Below are positions 46,661 to 56,898 of a stretch of DNA of 64,000 bases, in pieces. The position numbers and the translations under genes were made by a program. The stretch lies in assembly GCA_018402235.1 (NCBI GenBank), contig JAGYJJ010000004.1:1075256-1139255 (forward strand), read 5' to 3'. Every line of letters starts with the position of its first letter. The stretch's first letter is position 1. The DNA is from Candidatus Nanopelagicales bacterium. Lineage in GTDB: Bacteria; Actinomycetota; Actinomycetes; S36-B12. The notes beneath the pieces are model-generated. The model had not been told where the DNA came from. It was given only the letters and a program-made list of their open reading frames with translations, and did not search any database.

Positions 46661-47106
46661 GCGTCCTCAATCGTTTCGCGTACTGCATCCGGCTTGGCCA
46701 CACAGGCGGAACATCGACCATGGATCGACACATGCGAGATATCGGTGTGAAATCCGTACGTTTTCTGAAGGTCGCGAGCGAAGGCATCGGCGACGGCCGC
46801 CGGCACACTTTGCACCTCGCCGCAGGCATCACAGACAAGGTGGATGTGTACGTGCTCATCGATCGCGTGATACGTCGGTGCGCCGTGTCCGATGTGCGCG
46901 TGTGTGACGAGCCCTACTGCTTCCAGCACCTCGAGGGTGCGATAGACGGTCGAGAGATTCACACCCGACGCAGTGTGCTGAACCTCGGTCAAAATCTCCT
47001 CCGGGGTTCCATGGCGCAGTGTCTCGACCGCTTCGAGAACCAATTGCCTTTGCGGCGTGATCCGAAAGCCGTGCTCACGGAGTCGTTGCTCCCAATCCTC
47101 GGCCAT
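46657..47106 (-). CDS. Fur-family metalloregulator (FurB/Zur-like)
   Basis: 149 residues. Winged helix RITPQRQLVLEAVETLRHGTPEEIL and NLSTVYRTLEVLEAVGLV, then metal-binding YHAIDEHVHIHLVCDACGEVQ and a second pair C-SAC near the end (structural zinc). It represses metal-uptake genes when metal is bound; zinc or iron is not decided by sequence, though the H-H-H/C spacing resembles Zur. A GAAGGG ribosome binding site precedes the ATG. It ends in ygfZ. Confidence 0.92.
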   Translation of the reverse strand: MAEDWEQRLREHGFRITPQRQLVLEAVETLRHGTPEEILTEVQHTASGVNLSTVYRTLEVLEAVGLVTHAHIGHGAPTYHAIDEHVHIHLVCDACGEVQSVPAAVADAFARDLQKTYGFHTDISHVSIHGRCSACVAKPDAVRETIEDA

Positions 47107-47120
47107 CGCTTGCCCTTCAC

Positions 47121-47666
47121 CTACTCCTGATCTGGTGACTCATCGGGTGCCGCTTCCTCGCGGACCAGTGAGGCCGCCAAATGATTCTGTAACGGTTCTC
47201 CCATTGCCGCCATATCGAACGTCCACAAGAGTTTGCCCTCGACCAGGCCGTACAAACGCTCACCTTGGGTGTACTCCTTGGCGCTGCTTGTTCGCAAAAC
47301 AGCATCGGTGCGAACGGTAGCCCGAGCTCCGGTGATCATGGCGTTCTCCAAACCGGTTACCTCAACGGAGCCATACCAGATCTCCGCAAAGCCTGTCGGA
47401 TGATCCAACGTGATCTCGAGACCGTTTTCTGGGCGCGGACGCCAAAAGCCCGCTTCGGTTGCAAGCGGGCGGACCTGGTTGCCGTCGTCGTCCAAGAGCC
47501 AACTACGAGACCAGTAGGACAAGAACGGGCGACCATCGGTCGAAAAGGAGATCTCTTGGCCGAAGCGGAAGTCTTCGATCGTGGGGTACTGACCGGTGCC
47601 CACGCCCACCCAGCGGCCGACCAGCCAGGACAGGTGCGCCAACTCATCGGGCAAGTCGGCGGCCAC
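47121..47666 (-). CDS. Nitrobindin-like (FABP/DUF1794) heme protein
   Basis: 181 residues, ten-stranded barrel. HLSWLVGRWVGVGTGQYPTIEDFRFGQEISF is the family start, GFWRPRPENGLEITLDHPTGFAEIWYG the middle, and a His that could bind heme lies in the LQNHLAAS segment. It binds ferric heme and may clear peroxynitrite (known for homologues). I use GTG 47666, two bases after the small membrane protein. It is followed by fur after 14 bases. Confidence 0.9.
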   Translation of the reverse strand: MAADLPDELAHLSWLVGRWVGVGTGQYPTIEDFRFGQEISFSTDGRPFLSYWSRSWLLDDDGNQVRPLATEAGFWRPRPENGLEITLDHPTGFAEIWYGSVEVTGLENAMITGARATVRTDAVLRTSSAKEYTQGERLYGLVEGKLLWTFDMAAMGEPLQNHLAASLVREEAAPDESPDQE

Positions 47667-47668
47667 GC

Positions 47669-47770
47669 TTAGCTCTGGCCCTTGAACAGCTTGTAGACCA
47701 CATAGAAGGCGAACCATCCCGCGGCCGCCATGGCGATCACGAGCAATCCTGTGTAAAAAATCTCCAGCAT
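47669..47770 (-). CDS. 33-residue single-pass membrane protein
   Basis: MLEIFYTGLLVIAMAAAGWF, then AFYVVYKLFKGQS: one hydrophobic helix with a short basic cytosolic tail. It sits 2 bases before nitrobindin and 17 bases after the thioredoxin gene, and its ATG is preceded by TAGATT exactly 6 bases upstream, so it starts its own leaderless message. I recall similar short proteins at this place in other actinobacteria. Function unknown; it could anchor or regulate the heme protein (inference only). Confidence 0.7.
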   Translation of the reverse strand: MLEIFYTGLLVIAMAAAGWFAFYVVYKLFKGQS

Positions 47771-47776
47771 GACGGC

Positions 47777-47782
47777 AATCTA
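47777..47782 (-). promoter_or_regulatory. Predicted -10 box TAGATT for the 33-residue protein and nitrobindin
   Basis: Minus strand TAGATT-GCCGTC-ATG, between the thioredoxin and small-protein genes. No Shine-Dalgarno sequence. Confidence 0.5.
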
Positions 47783-47787
47783 CCGGC

Positions 47788-48111
47788 TCACTGATGTGCT
47801 CGGAGAACCTGCGCCAGTGCGGCCAGCACATCGGCGGTGCGAGGCTGACCCGTCGCCCGGAGAATTTCGTGACCGGACGCATCAAGCAACACAACCGTGG
47901 GCGTTGATTCGATCCCCCATGCTCGGGTTACATCCAAGTGATCGTCGGCATCCACCTCAACTATCTGGATACCGTCCACGCTCGTCACCAGGTCATCGAC
48001 AACGTTACGAAGGGTTCGACGCGTAGCTCGGCAGGGCTGACAAAACGCACTCGAGAACTGCACGATCGTGGCAACTGAACCGAGTACTGAGTCAGGGGGC
48101 AACGGTGGCAT
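47788..48111 (-). CDS. Thioredoxin-fold protein
   Basis: 107 residues. TIVQFSSAFCQPCRATRRTL has the CxxC active site (CQPC) and ESTPTVVLLD has the cis-proline. The WCGPC tryptophan is replaced by Phe, as in thioredoxin-like reductases of actinobacteria. No signal peptide from this start. It begins at ATG in TGATG, overlapping the hydrolase stop by one base. A disulfide or mycothiol-linked role is inferred only. Confidence 0.88.
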   Translation of the reverse strand: MPPLPPDSVLGSVATIVQFSSAFCQPCRATRRTLRNVVDDLVTSVDGIQIVEVDADDHLDVTRAWGIESTPTVVLLDASGHEILRATGQPRTADVLAALAQVLRAHQ

Positions 48112-48959
48112 CACGCAGGCGGTAATCCGCTGGCCCACTTCCCAATGCGATCCATCGTCTGTAAATCGACAGTGGATTCGGCGTGCGCGAACCCAGGAAC
48201 GATGATTACTTCGGCACGTCCGTTGCGAACCTCGTGCGCGGCGCGCTCGAGTACGCGCGCATGCTCAACCGGGAAGTAGTGGTCGATATCTCCGTGCACC
48301 ACGAGCAGCGGGAAGTCGCCCATACGTCGAACACTCTCTTCTGGAGACCACGGTGGCGGATCGGGCCAGGGGATGGACGTCATGCGCACTCCACGACTTC
48401 GCAAAAGCGCTCTTCCCGCGGGGTTTCCGACGAGCCGATGCACCAGGCGCATGGTCTTGGTTCCGCGATAGAACCAAAAGCCCGGGGCACTCACGCTCAC
48501 TACAGCATCGGGGCGGTGTTCGGGTGCGTGCACGGCCCCCGGTGCAAGAGCACCATGCCGCAACACCACTGATCCACCCATCGAGAAGCCGACCGTGACC
48601 ACCGAGCGGGCACCGGCGTGCGTGCGCACGTGCCCAACCGCCGCATCGACATCAAGGACCTCATCCATGCCGACCGTGCACAGTCCCGTCGAATCTCCGT
48701 GACCGCGTTGATCGATCGACAGCACACCACCGAACCGCGAGAGGTGGGCTTGGACCGCCTGCACGCGCGGCTCTCGCCAACTACCCGTGAAGCCGTGAGC
48801 CAGCACGAAAGCCAATCCCGACGTTGCCCCAGATCGGCCCTGGACCCATCCAGCGCTGAGGGTCTGTCCATCGACGGTTGCTAGCGACGTCTCCTCCGGG
48901 CGAAAATCGGCCGGCGGGTGGTCGAGCGCGAACTCGGACTTCTTATGGGTAAGCGCCAT
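48111..48959 (-). CDS. Alpha/beta hydrolase
   Basis: About 282 residues. [12 protein letters not shown] forms the oxyanion-hole segment, [11 protein letters not shown] a standard loop, [14 protein letters not shown] the nucleophile elbow (Ser in GFSMGG), [11 protein letters not shown] the acid Asp and GFAHAE the catalytic His. A cytosolic serine hydrolase of unknown substrate. ATG 48959 is the best start; a longer frame exists. It is the first gene of the run hydrolase-thioredoxin-nitrobindin-fur-ygfZ and diverges from glnR by 91 bases. Confidence 0.9.
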   Translation of the reverse strand: MALTHKKSEFALDHPPADFRPEETSLATVDGQTLSAGWVQGRSGATSGLAFVLAHGFTGSWREPRVQAVQAHLSRFGGVLSIDQRGHGDSTGLCTVGMDEVLDVDAAVGHVRTHAGARSVVTVGFSMGGSVVLRHGALAPGAVHAPEHRPDAVVSVSAPGFWFYRGTKTMRLVHRLVGNPAGRALLRSRGVRMTSIPWPDPPPWSPEESVRRMGDFPLLVVHGDIDHYFPVEHARVLERAAHEVRNGRAEVIIVPGFAHAESTVDLQTMDRIGKWASGLPPA

Positions 48960-49050
48960 GCGCCCATTCTTGCCCACGCGGCGACGGCGTACCCTGGCGC
49001 CTTATCAATCGGGGTTACCCGGTCGGGCAAGGACCACGGCAGGAGGCGGC

Positions 49051-49821
49051 ATGCGACTGATCTTGCTGACTCGGGCGATGGAATCCTCTGCGGAGGTACT
49101 CCCCTCACTGGCCCTGCTCGCCCACCACGTACGGATCATGCCCGCCGAGCCGACCGCACTGCTCGCGGCTCCAGATGCCGACGCCCTGCTGGTAGATGGC
49201 CGCCGTGACCTTCCCGCGGTACGCGGCCTCACTCGGCTCCTTCGCCAGACCGGCATCGATATCCCGGTCGTGGTGGTCACTACCGAAGGTGGCCTGCCTG
49301 CTCTTCAGTGGGATTGGGGCATGGACGAGATTCTGGTCGACACCACGTCCCCGGCCGAGGTCGAAGCGCGACTACGACTCGCGGTTTCGCGCCGCGGCCA
49401 GCCGGCCAGCGCCGACCCCGATGAGCCCGAGGAGATTCGCTCGGGTGATCTGCACATCAATGAAGCCAGCTACTCGGCTCGATTGCGCGGGCGCAGTTTG
49501 GACCTGACATTCAAGGAGTTCGAACTCCTGAAGTTTCTCGCCCACCACCCCGGACGCGTCTTTACCCGCGCCGTCCTCCTACAAGAGGTGTGGGGCTACG
49601 ACTACTTCGGTGGCACCCGCACCGTGGACGTCCACGTTCGCCGACTTCGCGCGAAACTTGGGCCCGAGTACGAAGCATTGATCGGCACGGTGCGCAACGT
49701 CGGCTACCGCTTCGTTCCCGAACGGGCAGATGCGCAGACGATCGCCACCTTGAATGAACGCGCGTTGGACGAACGCGCGTTGGACGAAAAACCAGCCGCC
49801 GACGCCGCCGACAAGGTCTAG
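49051..49821 (+). CDS. glnR: GlnR-type nitrogen response regulator
   Basis: 256 residues. The receiver lacks the usual acidic pair ([12 protein letters not shown]) but keeps Asp49 in LLVDGRRD, as in GlnR of Streptomyces and mycobacteria, so phosphorylation is doubtful. The OmpR-type winged helix has [51 protein letters not shown] in sequence and NVGYRFVPE at the end. It regulates glutamine synthetase and ammonium uptake. AGGAGG precedes the ATG. A 15-base direct repeat (49756-49785) duplicates [12 protein letters not shown] residues in the C-terminal tail. mshD follows 4 bases later. Confidence 0.9.
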   Translation: MRLILLTRAMESSAEVLPSLALLAHHVRIMPAEPTALLAAPDADALLVDGRRDLPAVRGLTRLLRQTGIDIPVVVVTTEGGLPALQWDWGMDEILVDTTSPAEVEARLRLAVSRRGQPASADPDEPEEIRSGDLHINEASYSARLRGRSLDLTFKEFELLKFLAHHPGRVFTRAVLLQEVWGYDYFGGTRTVDVHVRRLRAKLGPEYEALIGTVRNVGYRFVPERADAQTIATLNERALDERALDEKPAADAADKV

Positions 49822-49825
49822 CACC

Positions 49826-50788
49826 ATGAGCGATTCCTCGCTCTCCACCTTCGACCACCTCGACCACGCTCAGGTGCAAGAGGTACACGACTTGCTTACT
49901 GCTGCCACCGAATCCGACGGTGTGCGTCCGCTGAGTGAACACGTCTGGTTGCACGTCATCCACGGTGGCGACGAACAGGCCCAGCACTTGCTGGCGCGTA
50001 CTGCATCAGGTGATCTCGTGGGATACGCCCACTTGGACACCACCGATGAGGTGGACGGACCAAGCGCCGAACTGGTGGTGGATCCGCGCTTTCGCCAACG
50101 TGGGGTCGGGCGATCTTTGGTCACGTCATTACTCGAGCAGACCGATAGCCGCTTACGCCTGTGGGCGCACGGCGAGCACATCGCTGCCACCAAACTTGCG
50201 GACTCCCTTCGCTTCGAGCGTCACCGGACGTTGTGGCAAATGCGACGCTCGCTTCACGCGTCGTTGCCCGAACCACGATTTCCTGCCGGTATCGACATCA
50301 CTACGTTCGACGTTGGCACCGATGAAGACGTCGTACTTACCTTGAACGCGCAGGCCTTCGCACACCTGTCCGACCAAGGATCATGGACACTCAATGACCT
50401 GCGTCGACGAGAGCAGGAAGCATGGTTCGACCCGTCTGGCTTCTTACTCGCCTGGGATGACAAACACGAGTTGGCCGGCTTCCACTGGACGAAAGTGCAC
50501 GGCGCCCATCGCCACACGTCGCACTCACGCGATGCTCACTCGCGTGATACTCACTCCCACAGTCACGAAGCGATCGGTGAGGTGTACGTGCTGGCGGTTG
50601 CTCCCACCTGGAAGGGCACCGGACTTGGGCGGGCACTGACGCTGGCGGGTCTGCACCACCTTCGCCGGCTCGGCTTAGACCAGGTGATGCTCTTCGTCGA
50701 CGCCTCCAACCTGGCAGCGATCCGGCTGTACGAGTCCTTGGGCTTCGTCCGCTGGGATACAGATGTCATGTATCGGTCAGGATCCTGA
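49826..50788 (+). CDS. mshD: Mycothiol synthase MshD with histidine-rich insert
   Basis: 320 residues, two GNAT domains. N-terminal domain: AELVVDPRFRQRGVGRSLVTSLL; C-terminal domain: VYVLAVAPTWKGTGLGRALTLAGLHHLRRLG and ASNLAAIRLYESLGFVRW, the acetyl-CoA-binding loops. It acetylates Cys-GlcN-inositol to give mycothiol. Between GFHWTKVHG and GEVYVLAV, residues about 225-248 form an insert rich in His, Ser and Asp, including SHSRDAHSRDTHSHSH, absent from the homologues I know. The ATG lies 4 bases after the glnR stop, so they may share a transcript. Confidence 0.92.
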   Translation: MSDSSLSTFDHLDHAQVQEVHDLLTAATESDGVRPLSEHVWLHVIHGGDEQAQHLLARTASGDLVGYAHLDTTDEVDGPSAELVVDPRFRQRGVGRSLVTSLLEQTDSRLRLWAHGEHIAATKLADSLRFERHRTLWQMRRSLHASLPEPRFPAGIDITTFDVGTDEDVVLTLNAQAFAHLSDQGSWTLNDLRRREQEAWFDPSGFLLAWDDKHELAGFHWTKVHGAHRHTSHSRDAHSRDTHSHSHEAIGEVYVLAVAPTWKGTGLGRALTLAGLHHLRRLGLDQVMLFVDASNLAAIRLYESLGFVRWDTDVMYRSGS

Positions 50789-50839
50789 ACGTCGAGTAGC
50801 GACAGACATCCGTTTACTTCGCTGTGGCACCATCATCAC

Positions 50840-52996
50840 GTGACCACCCATAACACCTCCGACACCAGCGCCCTGTCCCCCGTCTCTGAGGACGCAGCGG
50901 AGCGGATCGTGGTGGCGGATGAGGACCTGCCTGCCGATCGCTTCTTGGATCGAGAACTGTCCTGGCTGGCCTTCAACCAACGAGTGCTGGAGTTGAGCCA
51001 AGATCCCGAGCTCCCCCTCCTCGATCGGACCAAGTTCCTCGCCATCTTCGCCAGTAACCTCGACGAGTTCTTCATGGTCCGGGTTGCGGGCCTCAAGAGG
51101 CGCATTGCCACGGGCATCGCCATGCGCTCCGCTAGCGGCTACACCCCCCGTGAGGTGTTGGAAGCAATTTGGGCACGCTCCTATGAGTTGCAAGTACGTG
51201 AGGCAAACATCTTCAAACTCGAGATCAGACCAGCGCTCGAGGGGCAGGGCATCAATCTACTGCGCTGGGATGAGCTAACGCCGGTTGAAAAGACCGAGAT
51301 GGATCGATTCTTCGACAACAAGGTCTTCCCGATCCTCACTCCACTGGCCGTCGATCCGTCCCACCCTTTCCCTTACATCAGTGGGCTCTCCCTCAACCTG
51401 GCTGTAGTTGTTCGCAATCCAACGACCGGCAACGAACTCTTCGCCCGCGTCAAGGTGCCGCCGCTGTTGCCACGTTTCGTGGAGGTGGGGCCGCAGCGCT
51501 TCGTTCCGCTCGAAGACGTGATAGCCGCCCATTTGGATGAACTATTCCCGGGCATGGAGATCTGCCAACACCATGCGTTCCGCGTGACCAGGAACGAAGA
51601 CGTCGAGGTGGAAGAGGACGACGCCGAGAACCTACTCAAGGCGCTGGAACGGGAATTGGTTCGTCGACGCTTTGGGCCACCCGTGCGCCTAGAGGTGGAA
51701 GAGACCATCGACCCATACGTCCTTGATTTGTTGGTGAGCGAACTCGATGTCACCGAGCCTGAGGTCTTTCGACTTCCCGGGCCTTTGGATATGACCGGTC
51801 TGTGGAGCGTCGTCGGGCTCGATCGCGACGATCTCAAGCAGCGTCGGTTTGTCCCGAAGACTTCCCGTCAACTCAGCGAAGTGGAAAGTGCGAAAGCACC
51901 CGACATCTTGTCGATAGTCCGTGAGCGCGATGTACTGCTGCACCATCCATACGACTCGTTCTCAACAAGTGTGCAGTTGTTCCTCGAACAGGCTGCCGCC
52001 GATCCCAACGTCCTGGCGATCAAGCAGACGCTCTATCGGACCTCCGGTGATTCCCCCATCGTCGTAGCGCTCATCCGCGCAGCCGAAGCAGGCAAACAGG
52101 TACTTGCTTTGGTGGAGATCAAGGCTCGATTTGACGAGCAGAACAACATCGAATGGGCCCGCAAACTAGAGCAGGCAGGCGTGCACGTTGTGTACGGCTT
52201 GGTGGGTTTGAAGACGCACAGCAAACTCTCGATGGTGGTACGCAGCGAGGGCGACCAACTCCGCCGCTACTGCCATATCGGAACCGGCAACTACCACCCC
52301 AAGACAGCACGCCTCTACGAGGACTTCGGTCTACTCACGTCAAAACCCGATGTTGGTGAAGACGTCTCGAATCTGTTCAACGTGCTGTCCGGCTACTCGC
52401 GTAACACCGACTACAAACGTTTTCTGGTGGCACCGCATTCGGTCCGAGCTGGTCTTATCGAACGCATTGATCGCGAGATCGAGCATCAGCGGGCTGGACG
52501 CGCAGCAGGGATCCGCTTCAAATGCAACGCGCTCGTCGATCAGGAGACCATCGATGCCCTCTACCGCGCCTCATCCGCCGGTGTTCCGATCGAGGTCTGG
52601 GTTCGCGGCATTTGCGCGTTGCGCCCGGGAATGCCGGGGATCAGCGACACCATCCGGGTGCGTAGCATCCTTGGTCGCTTCCTGGAACACTCGCGTGCCT
52701 ACTGCTTTGCCAACGGTGGCAACCACTCGGTGTGGATCGGGTCTGCTGACCTGATGCACCGAAATCTTGACCGGCGCGTGGAGACGCTGGTGAGTTTGGC
52801 GGATCCTGAGCAGATCGCCGAGGTGTACAACCTGTTCGATCTTGGCTTCGCGCCGGACACGGCAGCCTGGGATCTCGATGTGAACGGACAGTGGCATCGA
52901 AGGCTCGCCGGCGAGGACGATAAACCCCTTCGCGATCTGCAGGAGTACCTGATCGGCCTGAAGAGCAAGCGCCTTAGTGCGCTGGGAAGCGCGTGA
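50840..52996 (+). CDS. ppk1: Polyphosphate kinase
   Basis: 718 residues, full-length PPK1. The N-terminal domain has [23 protein letters not shown], the head domain [20 protein letters not shown], and the catalytic part has [35 protein letters not shown] and [23 protein letters not shown] with the phosphorylated His. It makes polyphosphate from ATP at the membrane. GTG start about 50 bases after mshD. Its TGA overlaps the GTG of the CYTH-CHAD gene (GTGA). The pair ppk-mutT1 nearby matches mycobacteria. Confidence 0.97.
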   Translation: MTTHNTSDTSALSPVSEDAAERIVVADEDLPADRFLDRELSWLAFNQRVLELSQDPELPLLDRTKFLAIFASNLDEFFMVRVAGLKRRIATGIAMRSASGYTPREVLEAIWARSYELQVREANIFKLEIRPALEGQGINLLRWDELTPVEKTEMDRFFDNKVFPILTPLAVDPSHPFPYISGLSLNLAVVVRNPTTGNELFARVKVPPLLPRFVEVGPQRFVPLEDVIAAHLDELFPGMEICQHHAFRVTRNEDVEVEEDDAENLLKALERELVRRRFGPPVRLEVEETIDPYVLDLLVSELDVTEPEVFRLPGPLDMTGLWSVVGLDRDDLKQRRFVPKTSRQLSEVESAKAPDILSIVRERDVLLHHPYDSFSTSVQLFLEQAAADPNVLAIKQTLYRTSGDSPIVVALIRAAEAGKQVLALVEIKARFDEQNNIEWARKLEQAGVHVVYGLVGLKTHSKLSMVVRSEGDQLRRYCHIGTGNYHPKTARLYEDFGLLTSKPDVGEDVSNLFNVLSGYSRNTDYKRFLVAPHSVRAGLIERIDREIEHQRAGRAAGIRFKCNALVDQETIDALYRASSAGVPIEVWVRGICALRPGMPGISDTIRVRSILGRFLEHSRAYCFANGGNHSVWIGSADLMHRNLDRRVETLVSLADPEQIAEVYNLFDLGFAPDTAAWDLDVNGQWHRRLAGEDDKPLRDLQEYLIGLKSKRLSALGSA

Positions 52997-54501
52997 GCGG
53001 CGTAACAGAACACCGGGAGATCGAGTTCAAGTTCCGGGTTCCCTCGGATGTCAGTGTGAATCTGGGCGAACTACTGACGAATATTCACGCGAATGTTGCA
53101 CGTGAGTCCGTGCGTTCGATGTCGGCCACGTACTTCGACACCATCAATCTAAATCTGCTGCGCTGGGGGATTACCTTGCGTCATCGCACCGGAGGCGGCG
53201 ACGACGGCTGGCATATGAAGGTACCCACCGAGCCTTCCGGTAGTTCCACCTCACGCGATGAAATCCGCGTTGACAAACCAGCCGGGATGGTGCCACTTGA
53301 ACTCGCATCCATCGCTGCTCCCCTCATCCGACGCCAAGAGATCGTTCCCATGGCTCAGGTGCAGACGGAGCGCACGCCTTTCATCATCACCGGTGAGGCC
53401 GGCACGCCGCTCCTGGAGGTAGTCGACGATCGAGTTCAGGTCGGCACTCCCGACCTTCCGCCGACCGCAATTTTCCGAGAAGTCGAGGTGGAACTGCTCG
53501 ACAACTCCTCCGACGGGTTGCAACTCGCCAACACCATTGGCGTAGCGCTCCTGGCCCGCGGAGCGCTACCAAACTCGCTGAGCAAGGCCGCCCAGGCCCT
53601 TGGTCGACGCGCTGCCGACCCCCCCGATGTTCCCTTGCTGAAGTATCCGAACAAAGACGCACCTGCTATCGATGCTTTGCAGGCGATCTTCAGTCGGTAC
53701 GTGCGCGATCTACTCATGGCCGATCTGGGGGTGCGCCGAGATCTACCCGACTCCGTCCACCAGATGCGCGTGTCCTGCCGTCGACTTCGTGGGGCTCTCG
53801 CCACCTTCCGACCTCTCTTGGATGCCGAAGCGACTTCCTTCCTGCGCGAGGAACTCGCCTGGCTGGCCACCGAACTCGGTCAGGTTCGCGATACCGAGGT
53901 TCAACTCGCGGCGCTGAGCTCAGACTTATCCGACGAGGCCAGTCGTGATTTTGTGGTCGACTACCTGCAGCAACAACTGCGTGCCGCCCGTTCGAGCGCA
54001 CTCGCGGCCTTGCGTAGCGACCGACACGACTTCCTCATTGAGGATTTGATCCTGCTTGTGAGTGAACCACCCGTGGGAGCCCGTGCGTTTGAGTCGGTGG
54101 AATCCGCGCTGGGTGCCTGCGTACGTAAACCCTGGCGCAAGCTCCGGCAGAGCGTTGAGCAATCCAGCCCGGACGTTCCAGCCGAACACTGGCATCGCAT
54201 CCGAATTCAGGCCAAGAAGGCGCGCTACGCGGTGGAGGCGGTTGCTCCAATCTACGGCGTGGGCTACCGCCGGCTCGGAAAGTCGTTGTCTTGGGTGACG
54301 GACACCCTCGGATCACGGCAAGATGCACAAGTGTCCATCCACCTGTTGGCGGAGATCGCCGGGACTGCACCCGCTTCGATCGCATATCAACTCGGAGTGC
54401 GATCGGCTCGCTATGAGGTCACCGGCAACGAGGACGTCCGACAATTCATCCGGCGTTGGCCGGATATTGCTCATCAGGCCCGGAAACTCAGGATCGACTG
54501 A
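52993..54501 (+). CDS. CYTH-CHAD domain protein
   Basis: 502 residues. The CYTH domain (1-205) has EIEFK (9-13; the ExExK motif) and basic strands such as ITLRHRTG and WHMKVPTE that bind triphosphates. The CHAD domain (about 225-500), rich in conserved His and Arg ([41 protein letters not shown]), binds polyphosphate. Such proteins sit on polyphosphate granules. Coupled to ppk1 by GTGA, so polyP synthesis and binding are expressed together. Its TGA overlaps the ATG of mutT1 (TGATG). Confidence 0.93.
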   Translation: MSGVTEHREIEFKFRVPSDVSVNLGELLTNIHANVARESVRSMSATYFDTINLNLLRWGITLRHRTGGGDDGWHMKVPTEPSGSSTSRDEIRVDKPAGMVPLELASIAAPLIRRQEIVPMAQVQTERTPFIITGEAGTPLLEVVDDRVQVGTPDLPPTAIFREVEVELLDNSSDGLQLANTIGVALLARGALPNSLSKAAQALGRRAADPPDVPLLKYPNKDAPAIDALQAIFSRYVRDLLMADLGVRRDLPDSVHQMRVSCRRLRGALATFRPLLDAEATSFLREELAWLATELGQVRDTEVQLAALSSDLSDEASRDFVVDYLQQQLRAARSSALAALRSDRHDFLIEDLILLVSEPPVGARAFESVESALGACVRKPWRKLRQSVEQSSPDVPAEHWHRIRIQAKKARYAVEAVAPIYGVGYRRLGKSLSWVTDTLGSRQDAQVSIHLLAEIAGTAPASIAYQLGVRSARYEVTGNEDVRQFIRRWPDIAHQARKLRID

Positions 54502-55427
54502 TGGGTACCGAAGTTATTCGGGCCGCCGGGGTGGTCGTCTTCCACCCGGAAATGAACCCCGACGCACACTTTCTGGCTGTGCACCGACCGAGTCGACAGG
54601 ATTGGTCGCTGCCGAAAGGCAAGGTCGATGCTGGTGAGACATTGCCGTGCGCAGCAGTTCGTGAATGTGATGAGGAGACCGGCTTTCAAGTTTTCCTATC
54701 CGCACGTTTGCCCAGTTCGCATTACAACGCCGAGGGACAGGCGAAGATCGTCGACTACTGGATCGGGCGAGTGCGCGGCGATGAAGGATTCGCGCCCGAC
54801 GAGGAAGTCGACGAGATCCGGTGGATCCCCGTTGGCCAGGCCCGGGAGTTCCTCACCTACTCCGATGATGCCGATCTGGTTCTCCAAGCAGCCTCCGCAC
54901 CGGCCACCACGCCCCTCATCATCTTGCGTCATGCCAAAGCGATGAAGCGCTCCGATTTCGACGGTGAGGACGATGCCGACCGTCCCCTGTCGGGCAGGGG
55001 TCGTGGCGAGGCGAAGCGCTTGACCGATGTGCTCGATGCGTACGGCATTGAGCGGGTGCGGTCTTCGCCGTTCAAGCGGTGCGTATCCACCGTTAGCCGC
55101 TCTGCGAAATCCATTGGCGTTGAGGTGCAACTGGAGCCGACCGTCAGCGAAACCGGACACGCATCCGACCCTGCATCAACTGTGAAACGGATCACCGAGT
55201 TGCTGCATCAACGAGAAGCCACAGTCGTATGCACGCACAGACCGGTTCTGCCGAGCATCTTCAGCGCACTCGCCTCAGGACTCGGGCTACCGCCTGCGGA
55301 CATCAAGGACGACCCAGCATGGGATGCCCGTCTGGCGCCTGGAGGAATGGTCATCATCCATCGGGAGTGGACCGCTGAAGGCCCACGCGCGTACTCAGTC
55401 GAGCAACACCAACTGCCGCGTTCGTGA
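54501..55427 (+). CDS. mutT1: MutT1-like Nudix hydrolase fused to a histidine phosphatase
   Basis: 308 residues. The N-terminal Nudix box is complete (GKVDAGETLPCAAVRECDEETGF). The C-terminal domain has the RHG-type start LIILRHAKAMKR with His as phosphoacceptor and VVCTHRPVLP with the second His. Mycobacterial MutT1 has the same two domains and hydrolyses 8-oxo-dGTP or diadenosine polyphosphates. It is next to ppk in Mycobacterium too. ATG overlaps the CHAD stop (TGATG). It is convergent with the protease gene, 13 bases apart. Confidence 0.93.
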   Translation: MGTEVIRAAGVVVFHPEMNPDAHFLAVHRPSRQDWSLPKGKVDAGETLPCAAVRECDEETGFQVFLSARLPSSHYNAEGQAKIVDYWIGRVRGDEGFAPDEEVDEIRWIPVGQAREFLTYSDDADLVLQAASAPATTPLIILRHAKAMKRSDFDGEDDADRPLSGRGRGEAKRLTDVLDAYGIERVRSSPFKRCVSTVSRSAKSIGVEVQLEPTVSETGHASDPASTVKRITELLHQREATVVCTHRPVLPSIFSALASGLGLPPADIKDDPAWDARLAPGGMVIIHREWTAEGPRAYSVEQHQLPRS

Positions 55428-55440
55428 GTTCCGCCCTAGG

Positions 55441-56793
55441 TCAACTCTGACGTACATCTACGTAGGCGATCGACCGAGAAGTGGTGCCGTTCGGTCGAAT
55501 GACGCTCACCCGTACTGCACACAGACCCACGTCTTTGGCGCGCACGCCCCGAGGGTTGGTGACTGTCCCTGCCCGTGCGCAGGTATCGCGTGATCCAGGG
55601 CGAACTACTAACCGAACATCATCGCGTGATCGCAGCGACAGGCCCGCCCACTGCGCCAATCGCCGAGGCCTGATCACTGATCCGACCGAGGTCACGCCAT
55701 CAACACTCACCGCTTGCACCGGTTCAGCCGAGACTTCCCCACCGGTAGGCAGCAGGGAAGTGACAACTACTTCATACACCTTCCCGGCCGGCACATTCGC
55801 GATCACGCAGGCGAGTTCATTCGCCGCAACTGCACATTGCTGTCCATTCGGTTGCGCAACAACCCGGTACGCCGATGGCTGCACGCCCACACGCGGTGCC
55901 GCCCACTGCACAATCAACCGCTCACCAGCAGCAGAAGCGACCTGAACATTCCCAGGCATCGATGGATCCGAAACGGCCTCCGGCAGATAGCCCTGCAGCC
56001 ACGGGATGAACGTCGTGACGCGGGTATAGATGCCCGGGAAATCAGCTCGAGCGCATTCGAAGCCGACGCTCGTCAATCCGGCCAACATTGGCGTCCCAGC
56101 CACATCGACCACCAACGGGCTGCCACTATCTCCCTGGCAAGAGTCCACTCCACCACCGGGAACCCCGGCGCAGACCTCCACGGCAGCATCAAAATTGCTG
56201 CCGTAGCGGCCACACACCGTTTCCCCCGGTCCGGTGAGCACTTGCACCTGTGCCCGCTGCAACTGATTAGACGGCTGTCCACCGAACTCCGTGGCACCCC
56301 ACCCACTGATGATCGCCGGGGTTCCCGCAGGCGGCCAAGCCGCAGCATCCAGACCGACCGGCAGGAATATGCGGGTTGTTCGAGGTGTGGTTGCAAGCGG
56401 AGTAGCCAGCCGCAACAAGGCGATGTCGTTTCGGAAATTCGCGGGGTCCCAGGAGGGGTGCACGATCACTTCAGCGATCGGAGCCTCGTTTCCGGGACTG
56501 GTCTCGGACAATGAGGTGATCCCCACATGGGCCTGGATCTGATCTCCCCGGAAGCCGACCACGCAATGAGCTGCGGTCACAAGCCACCCTGGATCGATGA
56601 TGGCACCGCCGCATAGCCGGTTATCCGGTTCCACGATGACGAGGGCCTGCCAGGGTGCCTGCTCCACGGTTGCTGGAACTCCACCGACCACGGCTGTTGC
56701 CTGCGGAACCGGGGTAGCAGCGGTCCAGGCCAGGCTCACCAGCACAAGCGTGAGTAGAGCCCCTGCGCTCCGCCACCGGGTTGAGCCGTTCAT
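55441..56793 (-). CDS. Secreted trypsin-like serine protease with C-terminal Fn3-like part
   Basis: 450 residues. A signal peptide (about 1-34) leads to a chymotrypsin fold with an activation-like site VVGGVPA, WLVTAAHC (His), NDIALLRLA (Asp) and CQGDSGSPLV (Ser), and disulfide cysteines. Residues after about 270 form an Fn3-like beta domain (NVQVASAAGERLIVQWAAPRVG) and a final beta part. An extracellular protease. It probably needs removal of the piece before VVGG. No transmembrane anchor. Its start is separated by 105 bases from the small ORF at 56899. Confidence 0.93.
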   Translation of the reverse strand: MNGSTRWRSAGALLTLVLVSLAWTAATPVPQATAVVGGVPATVEQAPWQALVIVEPDNRLCGGAIIDPGWLVTAAHCVVGFRGDQIQAHVGITSLSETSPGNEAPIAEVIVHPSWDPANFRNDIALLRLATPLATTPRTTRIFLPVGLDAAAWPPAGTPAIISGWGATEFGGQPSNQLQRAQVQVLTGPGETVCGRYGSNFDAAVEVCAGVPGGGVDSCQGDSGSPLVVDVAGTPMLAGLTSVGFECARADFPGIYTRVTTFIPWLQGYLPEAVSDPSMPGNVQVASAAGERLIVQWAAPRVGVQPSAYRVVAQPNGQQCAVAANELACVIANVPAGKVYEVVVTSLLPTGGEVSAEPVQAVSVDGVTSVGSVIRPRRLAQWAGLSLRSRDDVRLVVRPGSRDTCARAGTVTNPRGVRAKDVGLCAVRVSVIRPNGTTSRSIAYVDVRQS

Positions 56794-56898
56794 CTGGCGT
56801 TCATCCGTCCTTTACTTCGTGAGTCCCCCACCGTTTTACCATCACCTGGCAACGCGCATGGCGCGCCCTGAGGTCAACCTCCGAGGAGTCGAGAACCT

